NCBI RefSeq assembly: GCF_023074055.1
Contig: NZ_JADPKR010000115.1
Coordinates: 186,001 to 250,000 of the forward strand
Direction: 5' to 3'
DNA: 64,000 nucleotides
Source of the DNA: Bradyrhizobium sp. 141
Lineage (GTDB): Bacteria; Pseudomonadota; Alphaproteobacteria; Rhizobiales; Xanthobacteraceae
Part shown: positions 25,312-34,219 of the stretch, piece after piece
Position numbering within the stretch: the first letter of the stretch is position 1
Layout of the letters: each line of letters opens with the position of its first letter
Program-made: the position numbers and the translations under genes
The notes under the pieces: generated by a model
What the model was told of the DNA's origin: nothing
The model's database searches: none
What the model saw: only the letters and a program-made list of their open reading frames with translations

Positions 25312-25938
25312 TTATAGAAACGCCTCGAGGCTGACGACGGAGATGCCGAGGTCGCGAAAACTCCGATGGGCCGCGGCTACCGAGCCGTCGAGATCGATGC
25401 CGCGGCAGGCGTCCTCGACGACGGCCACTTCCAACCCTGCCTTGCGCGCATCCTCCGCCGAGAAGCGGACGCAGAAGTCCAGCGCCAGACCGGCGACAAA
25501 GACGGTCTTCAGCTCACGTTCGCGCAAATATCCGAGCAGGCCCGTCGGCGTCCGACGGTCGTTCTCGAACAGCGCCGAATAGGAATCGATGCCGCGGCGA
25601 AATCCCTTGCGCACGACGAGGCTCGCGCAAGTGACGTCGAGATCGCGATGGAATTCGGCGCCTGAGGTGCCCTGCACGCAATGCGCCGGCCAGAGCACCT
25701 GGGTGCCGTAATCGAGCTCGATGGTCTGGAACGGCTGCTTGCCCGCATGGTTCGGCGCGAACGAGACGTGGTCGCGCGGATGCCAGTCCTGGGTCAGCAC
25801 CACGTTGGTGAATTTTTGGGCGATTCGGTTGATCGCAGGCACGACCTTCTCGCCGCCGGGAACGGCAAGCGCTCCGCCGGTGCAGAAGTCGTTCTGCACG
25901 TCGATCGCCAGCAGCACGTCGCGGTCGGAAATCTTCAT
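25312..25938 (-). CDS. pncA: Nicotinamidase/pyrazinamidase
   Basis: The 208-residue protein shows the PncA active site: D13 in AIDVQNDFCTGG, K111 in VVRKGFRRG and C156 in LALDFCVRFS. The metal ligands are D51, H53 in TQDWHPRDH and H86 in WPAHCVQG. It hydrolyses nicotinamide to nicotinic acid in the NAD salvage route. It is first in a same-strand run with the PhaC-like gene and nadE, so two NAD-metabolism genes bracket an unrelated-looking hydrolase. Confidence 0.95.
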   Translation of the reverse strand: MKISDRDVLLAIDVQNDFCTGGALAVPGGEKVVPAINRIAQKFTNVVLTQDWHPRDHVSFAPNHAGKQPFQTIELDYGTQVLWPAHCVQGTSGAEFHRDLDVTCASLVVRKGFRRGIDSYSALFENDRRTPTGLLGYLRERELKTVFVAGLALDFCVRFSAEDARKAGLEVAVVEDACRGIDLDGSVAAAHRSFRDLGISVVSLEAFL

Positions 25939-26207
25939 CGCCAGTCTCGTTGATGCGCCGGGCGCGCCGGCGCCAGGCCCGTCCCCTGAGTGTCGGTCTT
26001 CCCGCGCTGCTTCGCAACCGGCGGCTCCGTGCGAGGGCTGCGCGAATTGGGCAGCGGACGACGGTCAGAATGCAACGGTTTGCCCTCGTCCGTGTTGACT
26101 AGGCGCACCCAAGGGCGGATTCTCGCGCTGTCCGCAACGGGCGGATCGGGTCAAAGGCGTGGAGGACAGGGTTGGCGCGGCCGGAAGGCGGTGGCAGCCG
26201 CGAAGTC

Positions 26208-27200
26208 ATGAATATCGGCAAGACAGGACAGATTCTTCTCGCCGATATCGGCGGCACCAATGCGCGCTTCGCGCTGAGCCAGAGCGAATTGGGCCGCGGC
26301 GATTTCGATCAGATCGGACCGATTGATTATGTGAAGGTCGCCGACTTCCCGACCGTCCGGGAAGCCATCTCGGACGTCCTGGCGCGCCGGTCCGGCAGCG
26401 AGCAGCCTCACAGAGCCGTGCTGGCCGTCGCGGGTCCCGTCACCAACAACCGCTGCGTCATGACCAACAGTCCCTGGGTCATCGACGGCAACGAGCTGCA
26501 ACCGGCTCTCGGCCTCGACAGCGTCCATGTGCTCAACGATTTCGAGGTGGTCGCCTGGTCCCTGCCCGCCTTGCAGCCTGCCGATCTGATCCCGCTTGGC
26601 GGACAAGATGGCCTGCCCGGAGAGCCGTTGCTGGTGGTCGGACCCGGAACCGGGTTTGGCGTCTCCTGCCTGGTCGACCGCCATGGCGCGCGACTGGCCG
26701 TCGTCACCGAAGCCGGACACGCGACGCTGCCGGCGGAGGACGAGCGCGAGGAACGTGTGATCACGTGCTTGCGCCGACGCCTCGGCCACGTCTCCATCGA
26801 GCGTGGCGCGCTCTCGGGTTCCGGGCTGCAAAATCTCTACGAAGCCTTGGCGGAGGTTGACGGCGCTCAGGTGCCGCAGCGCGATGCTGCCGGCATCACC
26901 AAGGCCGCCCTGGAGGGCAGTTGTCCCGTCAGCGGCGCGACGCTGGAGATGTTCTGCGCCATCCTTGGCTCAGTCGCCGGCAATCTCGCGGTGACGTTCG
27001 GCGCCCGCGGCGGTGTCTATATCGCCGGCGGAATCGCGCCGCGCTTTCCTGAGTTCCTGATGGCCTCCGCGTTCCGGGCACGCTTCGAAGCCAAGGGACG
27101 ATTCCAGGAGTATTTGCGCAACATTCCAACCAGGCTCGTGATCAAGCCCGATGCGAGCTTCGTCGGCCTGAAGATGTTTGCCGACCACAACGTGGATTGA
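26208..27200 (+). CDS. glk: Glucokinase
   Basis: The 330-residue protein has the phosphate motif ILLADIGGTNARFAL near the N-terminus, the glucose site VLNDFEVVAWSLPAL, and LVVGPGTGFGVSCLVDR, typical of the bacterial Glk (ROK-independent) family. It phosphorylates glucose to glucose-6-phosphate in the cytosol. I start at the ATG of MNIGKTGQ; an in-frame TTG 36 nt upstream adds a Gly-rich stretch. The gene is monocistronic and divergent from pncA. Confidence 0.94.
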   Translation: MNIGKTGQILLADIGGTNARFALSQSELGRGDFDQIGPIDYVKVADFPTVREAISDVLARRSGSEQPHRAVLAVAGPVTNNRCVMTNSPWVIDGNELQPALGLDSVHVLNDFEVVAWSLPALQPADLIPLGGQDGLPGEPLLVVGPGTGFGVSCLVDRHGARLAVVTEAGHATLPAEDEREERVITCLRRRLGHVSIERGALSGSGLQNLYEALAEVDGAQVPQRDAAGITKAALEGSCPVSGATLEMFCAILGSVAGNLAVTFGARGGVYIAGGIAPRFPEFLMASAFRARFEAKGRFQEYLRNIPTRLVIKPDASFVGLKMFADHNVD

Positions 27201-27344
27201 GGCGCGAAAGCTCTCGCTGCTCGCGGGTTCCAATATTCACAGCTGATTGCAGCGCAGGTGCGGTTCCACTCATGAATGCGCTTGCCTGCATGTTCCCGAT
27301 GAGAAACAATCAGACCGTGTGTGCCGTAGTTGCGGGGGCGTAAC

Positions 27345-27548
27345 TTGCGTAAGCAGGATCTGGGTTTCGACTATCACCGCTATCACCGTCTGCTGAGCGA
27401 GGCGGATGACGAAGACAAGCGGCTCGCCCTGATCGACCTCTTGATCGAGGAAAGGGCGCGAGACCGGCTGGCCGCCCAGCGCGCCTCGGACCGCGCGGCC
27501 ATGACGGCCCATACCATTGCCACGGTGCTGAGGAACGGTCGCAACTGA
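27345..27548 (+). CDS. Hypothetical small helical protein, TTG start (67 aa)
   Basis: The protein reads LRKQDLGFDYHRYHRLLSEA, then DDEDKRLALIDLLIEERARD and a Met/Ala-rich end. GGGGGCG lies about 4 nt upstream of the TTG at 27345, favouring it over a TTG at 27330 that sits inside the G-run. All-helical, charged, cytosolic. I recognise it as a conserved small Bradyrhizobium protein without a role. It is followed by an untranslated region and the miniprotein at 27687. Confidence 0.65.
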   Translation: MRKQDLGFDYHRYHRLLSEADDEDKRLALIDLLIEERARDRLAAQRASDRAAMTAHTIATVLRNGRN

Positions 27549-27686
27549 GACTTGCAAGCCGGCTGCGGCAGGCGCGAACGCGGGAAAAATTAGCAATTCC
27601 ATTAACGATTTCCCGCAATCCGCCGTCAAACTTTTTGCTCTAAGAGTTCCCTCACCTGATGCAATTCAGGATCAACACAGGGGGCA

Positions 27687-27848
27687 ATGAACATGAGCAT
27701 GATTTCGATCGCCGCGATGCCGGCCATCGTCGAAACGCGTTTCGCCGATTCGTCCTTCAAGACCATTTTGCTGTTCTGCTGCACGGGCCTGGTCGCCTCG
27801 TTCGGCCTGATGGCGCATGGCTTCGACCTCGGCGCCGGCCTGATGTGA
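27687..27848 (+). CDS. Small conserved membrane protein (53 aa)
   Basis: The 53-residue product begins MNMSMISIAAMPAIVETRFA, then a hydrophobic span (SFKTILLFCCTGLVASFGLM) and ends FDLGAGLM. It is a recognised Bradyrhizobium type of single-span protein, sometimes in several copies per genome. CAGGGGGC lies 4-10 nt before the first ATG; the ATG at 27693 is an alternative. A strong terminator follows 24 nt after the stop. Function unknown. Confidence 0.75.
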   Translation: MNMSMISIAAMPAIVETRFADSSFKTILLFCCTGLVASFGLMAHGFDLGAGLM

Positions 27849-27871
27849 GATTGCGACAAATCCCTTCGCCA

Positions 27872-27901
27872 AATGGCCGCCCCTGACGGGCGGCCATTTT
27901 C
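27872..27901 (+). terminator. Rho-independent terminator
   Basis: AATGGCCGCCC and GGGCGGCCATT form an 11-bp perfect stem with a CTGAC-type loop, followed by TT and a CG. It directly follows the miniprotein gene at 27687-27848. The A-run on the other side makes it weakly bidirectional. Confidence 0.85.
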
Positions 27902-27914
27902 GTTGGCAATCCCC

Positions 27915-27983
27915 GCGCGGCGTCTTCGCCGTCACCAGCGCGGCGTCTTCGCCGTCACCAGTGCGGCGTCTTCGCCGTCACTA
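27915..27983. repeat. Three tandem copies of a 23-bp unit
   Basis: The unit GCGCGGCGTCTTCGCCGTCA plus CCA is repeated at 27915-27937, 27938-27960 and 27961-27983. The third copy has two substitutions, and a partial fourth runs into the receiver gene. The last bases overlap the stop codon of that gene, so the array lies in its 3' untranslated region. 23 is not a multiple of 3, so it is not a protein repeat. Confidence 0.9.
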
Positions 27984-28358
27984 GTGCTGCGCTTTGACGG
28001 GGGCTCCCGGAAACATCGAATCGATCATCGCCTTGAGCTGATCCATTGCGATCGGCTTGCGCAGGATCGGCCTGCGCCGGAGCAAGGACGGCAGCAGCTC
28101 GGGGCCGTAACCGGTGGCGAACAGGAACGGTTTGCCGCGGCGCTCGATCAGGTCGGCGACGGGATCGACGTAGACGCCCATGAGATTGATGTCGAGGATG
28201 GCCAGATCGTATTGTGCGGTCATGGCGAACGCGCTGGCGTCCCGCACATTGTCCGCTTCCGCAACGACGTGGTGGCCGAGTTCCTCCACCATGTCGGCGA
28301 TCATCATCCGGATCAACGCCTCGTCTTCGACCAGGAAAACGGAGAGTCCGTCCGCCAT
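27981..28358 (-). CDS. Single-domain response regulator (receiver only)
   Basis: The 125-residue protein is a bare receiver domain. The acidic pair E11-D12 lies in VFLVEDEAL, the phosphoacceptor D56 in DLAILDINL, the switch residue T82 in FATGYG, and K101 in ILRKPI. There is no output domain, so it acts by protein contact or as a phosphate sink, as in the general stress or cell-cycle phosphorelays of alphaproteobacteria. No histidine kinase is nearby. The start at ATG 28358 gives the standard N-terminus; the longer frame to 28394 lacks support. Confidence 0.88.
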   Translation of the reverse strand: MADGLSVFLVEDEALIRMMIADMVEELGHHVVAEADNVRDASAFAMTAQYDLAILDINLMGVYVDPVADLIERRGKPFLFATGYGPELLPSLLRRRPILRKPIAMDQLKAMIDSMFPGAPVKAQH

Positions 28359-28471
28359 ATCAACCCCGCAGTCAGCCTTCGCGAAGCTAACCATACATCA
28401 ATTGTGGAGAGCATTCACGAATTCGTGGCGGGCGCCGTTAATTCAGACGCGCCCGATCCGATTCAACTTGA

Positions 28472-29266
28472 TCAATCCAATCCGCGCTCATGGCTCAGGC
28501 GCACCATCTCCTGAATGAAGACTTGCTTCTGCTTGTCATCGAGGCTCGAAAAGAGCGGCTCGGCCGCGTCGGCCACGTTGCGCTGGTCGGCGGCCCGGTC
28601 GATCAAGAACTGCGACTCGTTGCGCATCTGCTCGATGATGTCGTCGGGCGGATCCCGCTTGGCGCGGGCAACCCGCAAGTTGAGCCGCTCCGCGCCATTA
28701 TGCCCCAGGTAGTGCATAGCGCTCGAGAAGCCGTACCAGTGCTTCTCCTGATCGGGCGTGAGGTTCAGCTCGGTCTTGATCCGCTCGATATAGGCGTCGC
28801 TGTTGGCGACGATCTGTTCGGCGGTCTGCTGCGGCGCGCCGGGCTGGGTGAGGACCGTGACATCTTTATTGTCCTTGCCCTGCGGTGCGTTCTTCGCCTC
28901 CTTGCTTGCCTTGGCGCCCTTGCCCGCTTTGCCGCTCTTGGCATCCTTGTCCTTGGCCGCGCCCTGCTGCTTGGCATCCTTGCCGGCGTCCTTGCCAGCG
29001 TCCTTGGCGGCTGGGGCCTGATTGCCATTGTTGTTGCCGACGCCGAGCACGCCGGTGAAGACGCCGACCACACCGCCGATTGCGCCGCCGAGCACGCCAC
29101 CGACCGGACCTGCCGCCTTGTTCCCGGCCGCCGCACCATCCTGAACGCCTTTGACCAGCCCTTGAGCATTGGCCGCCGCGGCGTTGCCGAGCAGCAGCGC
29201 GAGCACGGACCCCAGCGCAAACCATCGCCGCATGTGAAGCCGCGCTGGCGGCGCCGGGTTGATCAT
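28472..29266 (-). CDS. Periplasmic LTXXQ-motif (Spy/CpxP-like) protein
   Basis: The 264-residue protein has a signal peptide (RRWFALGSVLALLLGNAAA, cleavage near ANAQ) and a Gly-rich hydrophobic patch (VGGVLGGAIGGVVGVFTGVL). A long Lys/Asp/Ala low-complexity linker (about 85-140) leads to a helical domain with LNLTPDQEKHW, the LTxxQ motif of periplasmic Spy/CpxP chaperone-like proteins. GGAG 6 nt before the ATG at 29266 supports this start; ATGs at 29278 and 29233 are alternatives. Likely envelope stress or chaperone role, by family only. Confidence 0.78.
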   Translation of the reverse strand: MINPAPPARLHMRRWFALGSVLALLLGNAAAANAQGLVKGVQDGAAAGNKAAGPVGGVLGGAIGGVVGVFTGVLGVGNNNGNQAPAAKDAGKDAGKDAKQQGAAKDKDAKSGKAGKGAKASKEAKNAPQGKDNKDVTVLTQPGAPQQTAEQIVANSDAYIERIKTELNLTPDQEKHWYGFSSAMHYLGHNGAERLNLRVARAKRDPPDDIIEQMRNESQFLIDRAADQRNVADAAEPLFSSLDDKQKQVFIQEMVRLSHERGLD

Positions 29267-29589
29267 TCTCGTCTCCATCGTCGATCTGGCTGGCCTGTCG
29301 GGCGAGAGCCCCCGCCAATTGCAACTCTATCGTTTCCGCCGCGCCAAGGTCCAGATGCGGCCGATTGCTGTCCACGCCCGAAAACTCTTTCGCGGGAAGC
29401 GGTTATGCAGGCTCATTCGAAACTGCGGCGTAATTGCGCACGGATCGTACGAGGGCTCGCTCGCACAAAGTGTGCGTCGCAAAATGAACAGCTGCGTTGA
29501 CGCGCGACGCAGGTCCTGACGTGCAATCAAGACGGTGTCGGGCACACCATTAGTTCTAGACGAGGAGCCGTTCGGCTTTCTCGACAGAC

Positions 29590-29612
29590 GCGATCAATCA
29601 TGATCTGATCGC
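29590..29612. promoter_or_regulatory. Inverted repeat upstream of the sugar ABC operon
   Basis: GCGATCA and TGATCGC (7 bp each, 9-nt spacer) form a 23-bp dyad 137 nt before the binding-protein start. The size suits a dimeric repressor or activator such as LacI or GntR type, but no regulator gene is adjacent. Confidence 0.45.
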
Positions 29613-29633
29613 GCTACCAATTTGTTGCGGCCT

Positions 29634-29650
29634 GCGTGAATTGTTCACGC
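29634..29650. promoter_or_regulatory. Second inverted repeat upstream of the sugar ABC operon
   Basis: GCGTGAA-TTG-TTCACGC is a perfect 17-bp palindrome 99 nt before the binding-protein start. It could be a second operator or a small mRNA hairpin in the leader. Confidence 0.45.
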
Positions 29651-29748
29651 CAGCCGACAGCACCAAGAAGAAAATCCGACAACAAGAACTCAACAAGAAA
29701 GTCTCTCAGAGGAAACTCCAACAACAAACACCCAGGCGAGGAAACGAG

Positions 29749-31089
29749 ATGTCACGCAAGACACTGACGCGACGTCAATTTGTGGCTGCCACTGCAATGT
29801 CCTCCGCGGCGCTGATCTCGGCGCCCTATGTCCGAGGCGCCTACGCCGCCGGCAAGCTCTCGATCGGCTTCTGGGACCATTGGGTACCGGGCGCCAACAA
29901 GGCCTCGACTGATCTCGTCAACGAATGGGCCGCCAAGGAGAAGGTCGAAGTCTCCATCGACTACATCACCAGCAACAACAAGAAGATCGAGCTGACCGCT
30001 GCGGCCGAAGCCCAGGCCAAGTCCGGTCACGACATTCTTCAGATGCCGAGCTGGTGGCCGCAGGCCTACTCCGAGAATCTCGAGCCGCTCAACGACGTCA
30101 TGGAGCCGCTGCTCAAGCAGAATGGCGAGGTGAACGGCACCGTCAAATATCTCGGACAGTCGGGCGGCAAATGGCTCGCAGTGCCCGCGACACCCGGCAG
30201 CCAGATTAAAGGCCCCTGCTCCCGCATCGATCTCATGAAGAAGCATGCCGGCATCGACGTGCAGGAGATGTATCCGGCCGGTGGCGCGCCCAAGGTCGAA
30301 AACTGGACCATGGAAACCTTCCTGAAGGCGGCCGAGGCTTGCCACAAGGCCGGCGTTCCGTTTGGCATCGGTCTCGGCGAGACCACCGACAGCGTCGACA
30401 CCGCCGGTGCGATCTTCCAGTCGTTCGGCGCCGAGCTCGTCAACGCCAAGGGCGATATCACGGTGAAGACCGATCAGGTTCGCCAGGCCATGGAGTTCTA
30501 CAAGAAGCTGATCGCGTTTCTGCCCCCGGACGCACCGTCCTGGGACGACGCTTCGAACAACAAATGGCTGATCTCCGGCCGCGGCGCGATGATCCTCAAT
30601 CCGCCGAGCGCCTGGGCCGTTGCCAAGCGCGATGCGCCGCAGGTTGCCGAGCAGTGCTGGACGCACGGCTTCCCGTCCGGTCCGAAGGGCCGGTTTGCGC
30701 CGTACCTGCCTTACTTCTGGGGCGTCTGGAGCTTCGGCAAGAACAAGGAGGCGGCCAAGAGCCTGCTGGTTCACCTCTCCGCGCCATCGTCGATCGAGAA
30801 GTTCGTCGCGGTGAGCGGCGGCTATGACCTGCCGGCCTATGCGAACATGAACAAGTTCAAGACTTGGGAGGAGGAAGGGCCGCCGAAGGGAACGCTCTAT
30901 CACTATCCGGACCCGCACAAGCATCAGACGCTGTCGATCGCGGCATCGCCGGCGCCGCCCAAGATCGCGCAGCAGATCTACTTCCAGGCGACGCTGACCA
31001 AGATGGCACTGCGCTTTGCGCGCGGCGAGACCATGGATCAGGCGCTCGCCTGGGCCGAGGGCGAGTGCGAAGGCTTCATGCGGAGTTAG
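29749..31089 (+). CDS. Sugar-type ABC transporter substrate-binding protein (Tat signal)
   Basis: The 446-residue protein starts MSRKTLTRRQFVAATAMSSA, a clear twin-arginine signal with cleavage near AYAAG, so it folds before export. The mature part follows the family 1 pattern (SIGFWDHWVPGANKASTDLV, DILQMPSWWPQAYSE, later WDDASNNKWLISGRGAMILN and GVWSFGKNKEAAKSLL). These proteins bind oligosaccharides, polyols or glycerol phosphodiesters. GGCGAGGAAACGAG precedes the ATG. It is first in an operon with two permeases, an ATPase and a dehydrogenase. Ligand unknown. Confidence 0.92.
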   Translation: MSRKTLTRRQFVAATAMSSAALISAPYVRGAYAAGKLSIGFWDHWVPGANKASTDLVNEWAAKEKVEVSIDYITSNNKKIELTAAAEAQAKSGHDILQMPSWWPQAYSENLEPLNDVMEPLLKQNGEVNGTVKYLGQSGGKWLAVPATPGSQIKGPCSRIDLMKKHAGIDVQEMYPAGGAPKVENWTMETFLKAAEACHKAGVPFGIGLGETTDSVDTAGAIFQSFGAELVNAKGDITVKTDQVRQAMEFYKKLIAFLPPDAPSWDDASNNKWLISGRGAMILNPPSAWAVAKRDAPQVAEQCWTHGFPSGPKGRFAPYLPYFWGVWSFGKNKEAAKSLLVHLSAPSSIEKFVAVSGGYDLPAYANMNKFKTWEEEGPPKGTLYHYPDPHKHQTLSIAASPAPPKIAQQIYFQATLTKMALRFARGETMDQALAWAEGECEGFMRS

Positions 31090-31160
31090 ACCGGGGGTGA
31101 CAGGGGCGGTTCGCGCCACGTTGCGTGAGCCGCCCGTATCCGGTCCTCCAATCCGCATGA

Positions 31161-31191
31161 CCGCGAAGCCGAGCCTTTGCCGGCTTCGCGG
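31161..31191 (+). other. Perfect intercistronic hairpin after the binding-protein gene
   Basis: CCGCGAAGCC and GGCTTCGCGG form a 10-bp perfect stem with an 11-nt loop, without a T-tract, in the 140-nt gap between binding-protein and permease genes. Such structures usually stabilise the upstream mRNA segment and give more binding protein than permease. Confidence 0.6.
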
Positions 31192-31229
31192 TTGGAAAGT
31201 TGCAAGAAAGCTGACTTAAGGAAGCTGAC

Positions 31230-32168
31230 ATGGCCGATGTCGTCGTTGAGCGAGGCCGCGTCGCCCGTGCGACGGGCGCGCGAAAGGGATCGAGCCTGCG
31301 CAACGCGCTCGGGCGAAAATCGACGGTTGCGTTTTTCCTGACGCTGCCGCTGATCCTCCTGATCCTGCTGCTCGTGCTCTATCCCGCCCTCTACTCGGTC
31401 CATCTCGCGACGCTGAATAAGGCGATGACGAAGTTTGTCGGCCTCAGCAACTTCACTTTCCTCTTCAAGCGCGAGACGTTCTGGATGGTGGTGCGGCAAT
31501 CCTGCATCTTCGCCATCACCGCCGTGGTCTTCAAGGCCTTGATCGGCTTCATCGTCGCGCATTTCGTCCACAACATCCCGGCCAAGGGCCAGCGCAAATG
31601 GCGCGGCATGTTGCTGGTGCCCTGGGTGATCCCGCCGGCGATGAGCACGCTCGCCTGGCTCTGGCTATTCGACCCCTCCTACAGCGCCTTCAATTACACG
31701 CTGTCCTTCTTCGGTGTCGGGCCGATCCCCTGGCTCGGCGACACCTTCTGGGCGCGCTTCTCCGTCATCCTCGTCAACGTCTGGTACGGGGCGCCGTTCT
31801 TCATGATCATGTATCTGGCCGCGCTGAAATCCGTGCCCGACCAGTTGTACGAGGCCGCGGAGATCGACGGCGCCAATTGGTGGCAGAAGATCTGGCACAT
31901 CACCTTGCCGATGATGCGCAACATCATCGCGATCACCACCTTGTTCTCGCTGATCGTCACCTTCGCCAATTTCGACATCGTGCGCATCCTGACATCGGGC
32001 GGCCCGCTGGATACGACGCATCTGTTCGCCACCTGGGCGTTCCAGGTCGGCATCCAAAGCAGCGACATTCCGCTCGGCGCCTGCGTCTCTCTGTTCATGG
32101 TGCCGATCCTGGCGGTCGCTGCGATCTTCATCCTGCGCGATGTCAACAAACGCGGAAACGAAGCCTGA
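31230..32168 (+). CDS. Sugar-type ABC transporter permease (UgpA/MalF family)
   Basis: The 312-residue protein has a basic cytoplasmic head, six hydrophobic spans (first at about 31-54) and the coupling loop DQLYEAAEIDGANWWQKIWH, the EAA motif of carbohydrate importers. It forms the channel with the next permease. The TGA shares its A with the ATG of the following gene (TGATG). It lies 140 nt after the binding-protein gene, separated by a hairpin. Confidence 0.93.
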   Translation: MADVVVERGRVARATGARKGSSLRNALGRKSTVAFFLTLPLILLILLLVLYPALYSVHLATLNKAMTKFVGLSNFTFLFKRETFWMVVRQSCIFAITAVVFKALIGFIVAHFVHNIPAKGQRKWRGMLLVPWVIPPAMSTLAWLWLFDPSYSAFNYTLSFFGVGPIPWLGDTFWARFSVILVNVWYGAPFFMIMYLAALKSVPDQLYEAAEIDGANWWQKIWHITLPMMRNIIAITTLFSLIVTFANFDIVRILTSGGPLDTTHLFATWAFQVGIQSSDIPLGACVSLFMVPILAVAAIFILRDVNKRGNEA

Positions 32169-33079
32169 TGAGCACGCTCGCAATCGACAAGGCCGGACCG
32201 TCCCGCAAGGTCAAATACGGCAGCATGAGCCGCGACCGCACCTGGGCGCTGCGCTGGTCCTATTTCTTCCTGGTGCTGTTCGCGATCTTCTTCCTGACGC
32301 CGCCGGTGTACATGCTGATCACCTCGCTCAAGAGCAGCGCGGAGATATCGGCGGCGACCAACCCCTGGTGGGTGTTTCATCCAACGCTGTCGAACTATGT
32401 CGAGCTATTGAGCTCGAACCAGTTTCTGCGCTTCTTCTGGAATTCGTCGATCATTTCGATCATCGTGGTGATCGTGACCATGATGATCAGCATCCCCGCG
32501 GCCTTCGCGCTGGCCCGTATGAAGTTCTGGGGCTCGGCGACGCTGGCCACCGGCGTCTTCCTCACCTACCTGATTCCGGACAGCCTTCTGTTCATCCCTC
32601 TGTTCAAGGTGCTCGGGGGCGTCCAGGAGCTGACCGGCATCACGCTGCTCAACAGATGGTACGTGCTGGTGTTCATCTATCCGACGCTGACCGTACCGTT
32701 CTGCACCTGGATCATGATCGGCTATTTCGCCTCGATCCCGAAGGAGCTGGACGAGGCAGCCCTGATCGACGGCGCCTCCTGGCTCCAGACGCTGACGCGG
32801 ATCTTCATTCCCGTCGCGCTGCCCGGGCTGATCGCCGCCACCATCTTCGCGTTCACGGTGTCCTGGGCGCAGTTCCTCTATCCCCTGGTGTTCACGACGT
32901 CGGTGGACCAGCTGGTGCTGCCGGTCGGCATCACCACCACGCTGATCAAGGGCGACGTGTTCAACTGGGGACAGATCATGACCGGCGCGCTGCTCGGCGC
33001 TGCGCCGCCGCTGGTCATCTACGCCTTCCTGATGGACTACTACATTGCCGGCCTGACCGCCGGCGCGACAAAGGGTTGA
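32168..33079 (+). CDS. Sugar-type ABC transporter permease (UgpE/MalG family)
   Basis: The 303-residue protein has six spans (first at about 33-55: FFLVLFAIFFLTPPVYMLIT) and the EAA loop KELDEAALIDGASWLQTLTR. It matches MalG/UgpE-type permeases in length and layout and pairs with the upstream permease. The start overlaps the upstream stop, so the two are translated together. It ends 6 nt before the ATPase gene. Confidence 0.93.
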   Translation: MSTLAIDKAGPSRKVKYGSMSRDRTWALRWSYFFLVLFAIFFLTPPVYMLITSLKSSAEISAATNPWWVFHPTLSNYVELLSSNQFLRFFWNSSIISIIVVIVTMMISIPAAFALARMKFWGSATLATGVFLTYLIPDSLLFIPLFKVLGGVQELTGITLLNRWYVLVFIYPTLTVPFCTWIMIGYFASIPKELDEAALIDGASWLQTLTRIFIPVALPGLIAATIFAFTVSWAQFLYPLVFTTSVDQLVLPVGITTTLIKGDVFNWGQIMTGALLGAAPPLVIYAFLMDYYIAGLTAGATKG

Positions 33080-33085
33080 TGTCTG

Positions 33086-34186
33086 ATGGCTGACGTTGCT
33101 TTGCGGAAGGTAGTTAAGCGTTACGACGATGTCGAAGCCGTGCGCGGCATCGATCTCGACATCGCCGACCATGAGTTCATCGTGTTGGTCGGCCCCTCCG
33201 GCTGCGGCAAGTCGACGACGCTGCGCATGATCGCGGGGCTCGAGGACATCAGCGACGGCGACATCATGATCGACGGCGACGTCGTCAACGACGTGCCGCC
33301 GAAGGACCGCGACATCGCGATGGTGTTCCAGAACTACGCGCTCTACCCGCACATGACGGTCGCGGAGAACATGTCGTTCGGATTGCGCCTGAAGCACTAC
33401 CCCAAGGCTGAGATCAAGGCGCGGGTAACGGAAGCCGCCCGCCTCCTCGACATCACCGACCTGATCGACCGCAAGCCGAAGCAGCTCTCCGGCGGCCAGC
33501 GCCAGCGCGTCGCGATGGGCCGGGCCATCGTGCGCAATCCAAAGGTCTTCCTGTTCGACGAGCCGCTGTCCAATCTCGATGCGAAACTCCGCGTGCAGAT
33601 GCGGATCGAGATCAAGAAGGTCCACCAGAAGGTGCGCACCACGACGGTCTACGTCACCCACGACCAGGTCGAGGCGATGACGCTGGCCGATCGCGTCGTG
33701 GTGATGAACAAGGGCCGTATCGAGCAGATCGGCACGCCGAACGAGCTCTACCACAAGCCGGCAACGCGCTTCGTCGCCGGCTTCATCGGCTCGCCCGCGA
33801 TGAACTTCCTGCCGTGCCGGCTCGAGGACGTCGGCGGCACGCTTCAGATCCGCCTCACCGACCGCATCGCCTTTGCGCTGCCGCCGGCCCGTGCCGCGCG
33901 CTACAATGCGCTGCCGCGCACCGACAAGCTGCTGCTCGGCCTCCGGCCCGAGCATCTCACCGAGTCGCACGCGCATCTGGAGCCGGGCGTCGAGAGCTTC
34001 GACACCGTGCTCGACGTCACCGAGCCGATGGGAATGGAGACGCTGGTCTATTTCGGGCTCGACGGCACGCCGGTTTGCGGCCGCGTCAATCCCAATGCCG
34101 GCGCCAAGGACGGGGCACCCATGCGTTTGGCGATGGACCTCAATAATATGCACCTGCTAAACGAGGCGACCGGCGTCGTGTTGTGA
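33086..34186 (+). CDS. Sugar-type ABC transporter ATPase (UgpC/MalK family)
   Basis: The 366-residue protein has Walker A VGPSGCGKSTT, Q-loop MVFQNYALYPHM, signature LSGGQRQRVAMGRA, Walker B VFLFDEPLSNLD and H-loop YVTHDQVEAM. The C-terminal regulatory domain includes LLGLRPEHL. It powers uptake by the two permeases. It is followed after 33 nt by a 2-hydroxyacid dehydrogenase gene that appears to belong to the same transcript. Confidence 0.95.
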   Translation: MADVALRKVVKRYDDVEAVRGIDLDIADHEFIVLVGPSGCGKSTTLRMIAGLEDISDGDIMIDGDVVNDVPPKDRDIAMVFQNYALYPHMTVAENMSFGLRLKHYPKAEIKARVTEAARLLDITDLIDRKPKQLSGGQRQRVAMGRAIVRNPKVFLFDEPLSNLDAKLRVQMRIEIKKVHQKVRTTTVYVTHDQVEAMTLADRVVVMNKGRIEQIGTPNELYHKPATRFVAGFIGSPAMNFLPCRLEDVGGTLQIRLTDRIAFALPPARAARYNALPRTDKLLLGLRPEHLTESHAHLEPGVESFDTVLDVTEPMGMETLVYFGLDGTPVCGRVNPNAGAKDGAPMRLAMDLNNMHLLNEATGVVL

Positions 34187-34219
34187 CGCCGGTCCAAGAA
34201 ACTCGCGCAGGCAGGGACG

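Noticed and set aside
27915..27983. CRISPR array
   Set aside because: The 23-bp units are directly adjacent with no spacers, and no cas genes are present.
32405..34153. A 582-codon minus-strand frame opposite the sugar transporter genes
   Set aside because: His/Asp/Gln-rich mirror of the permease and ATPase genes, without a start context.
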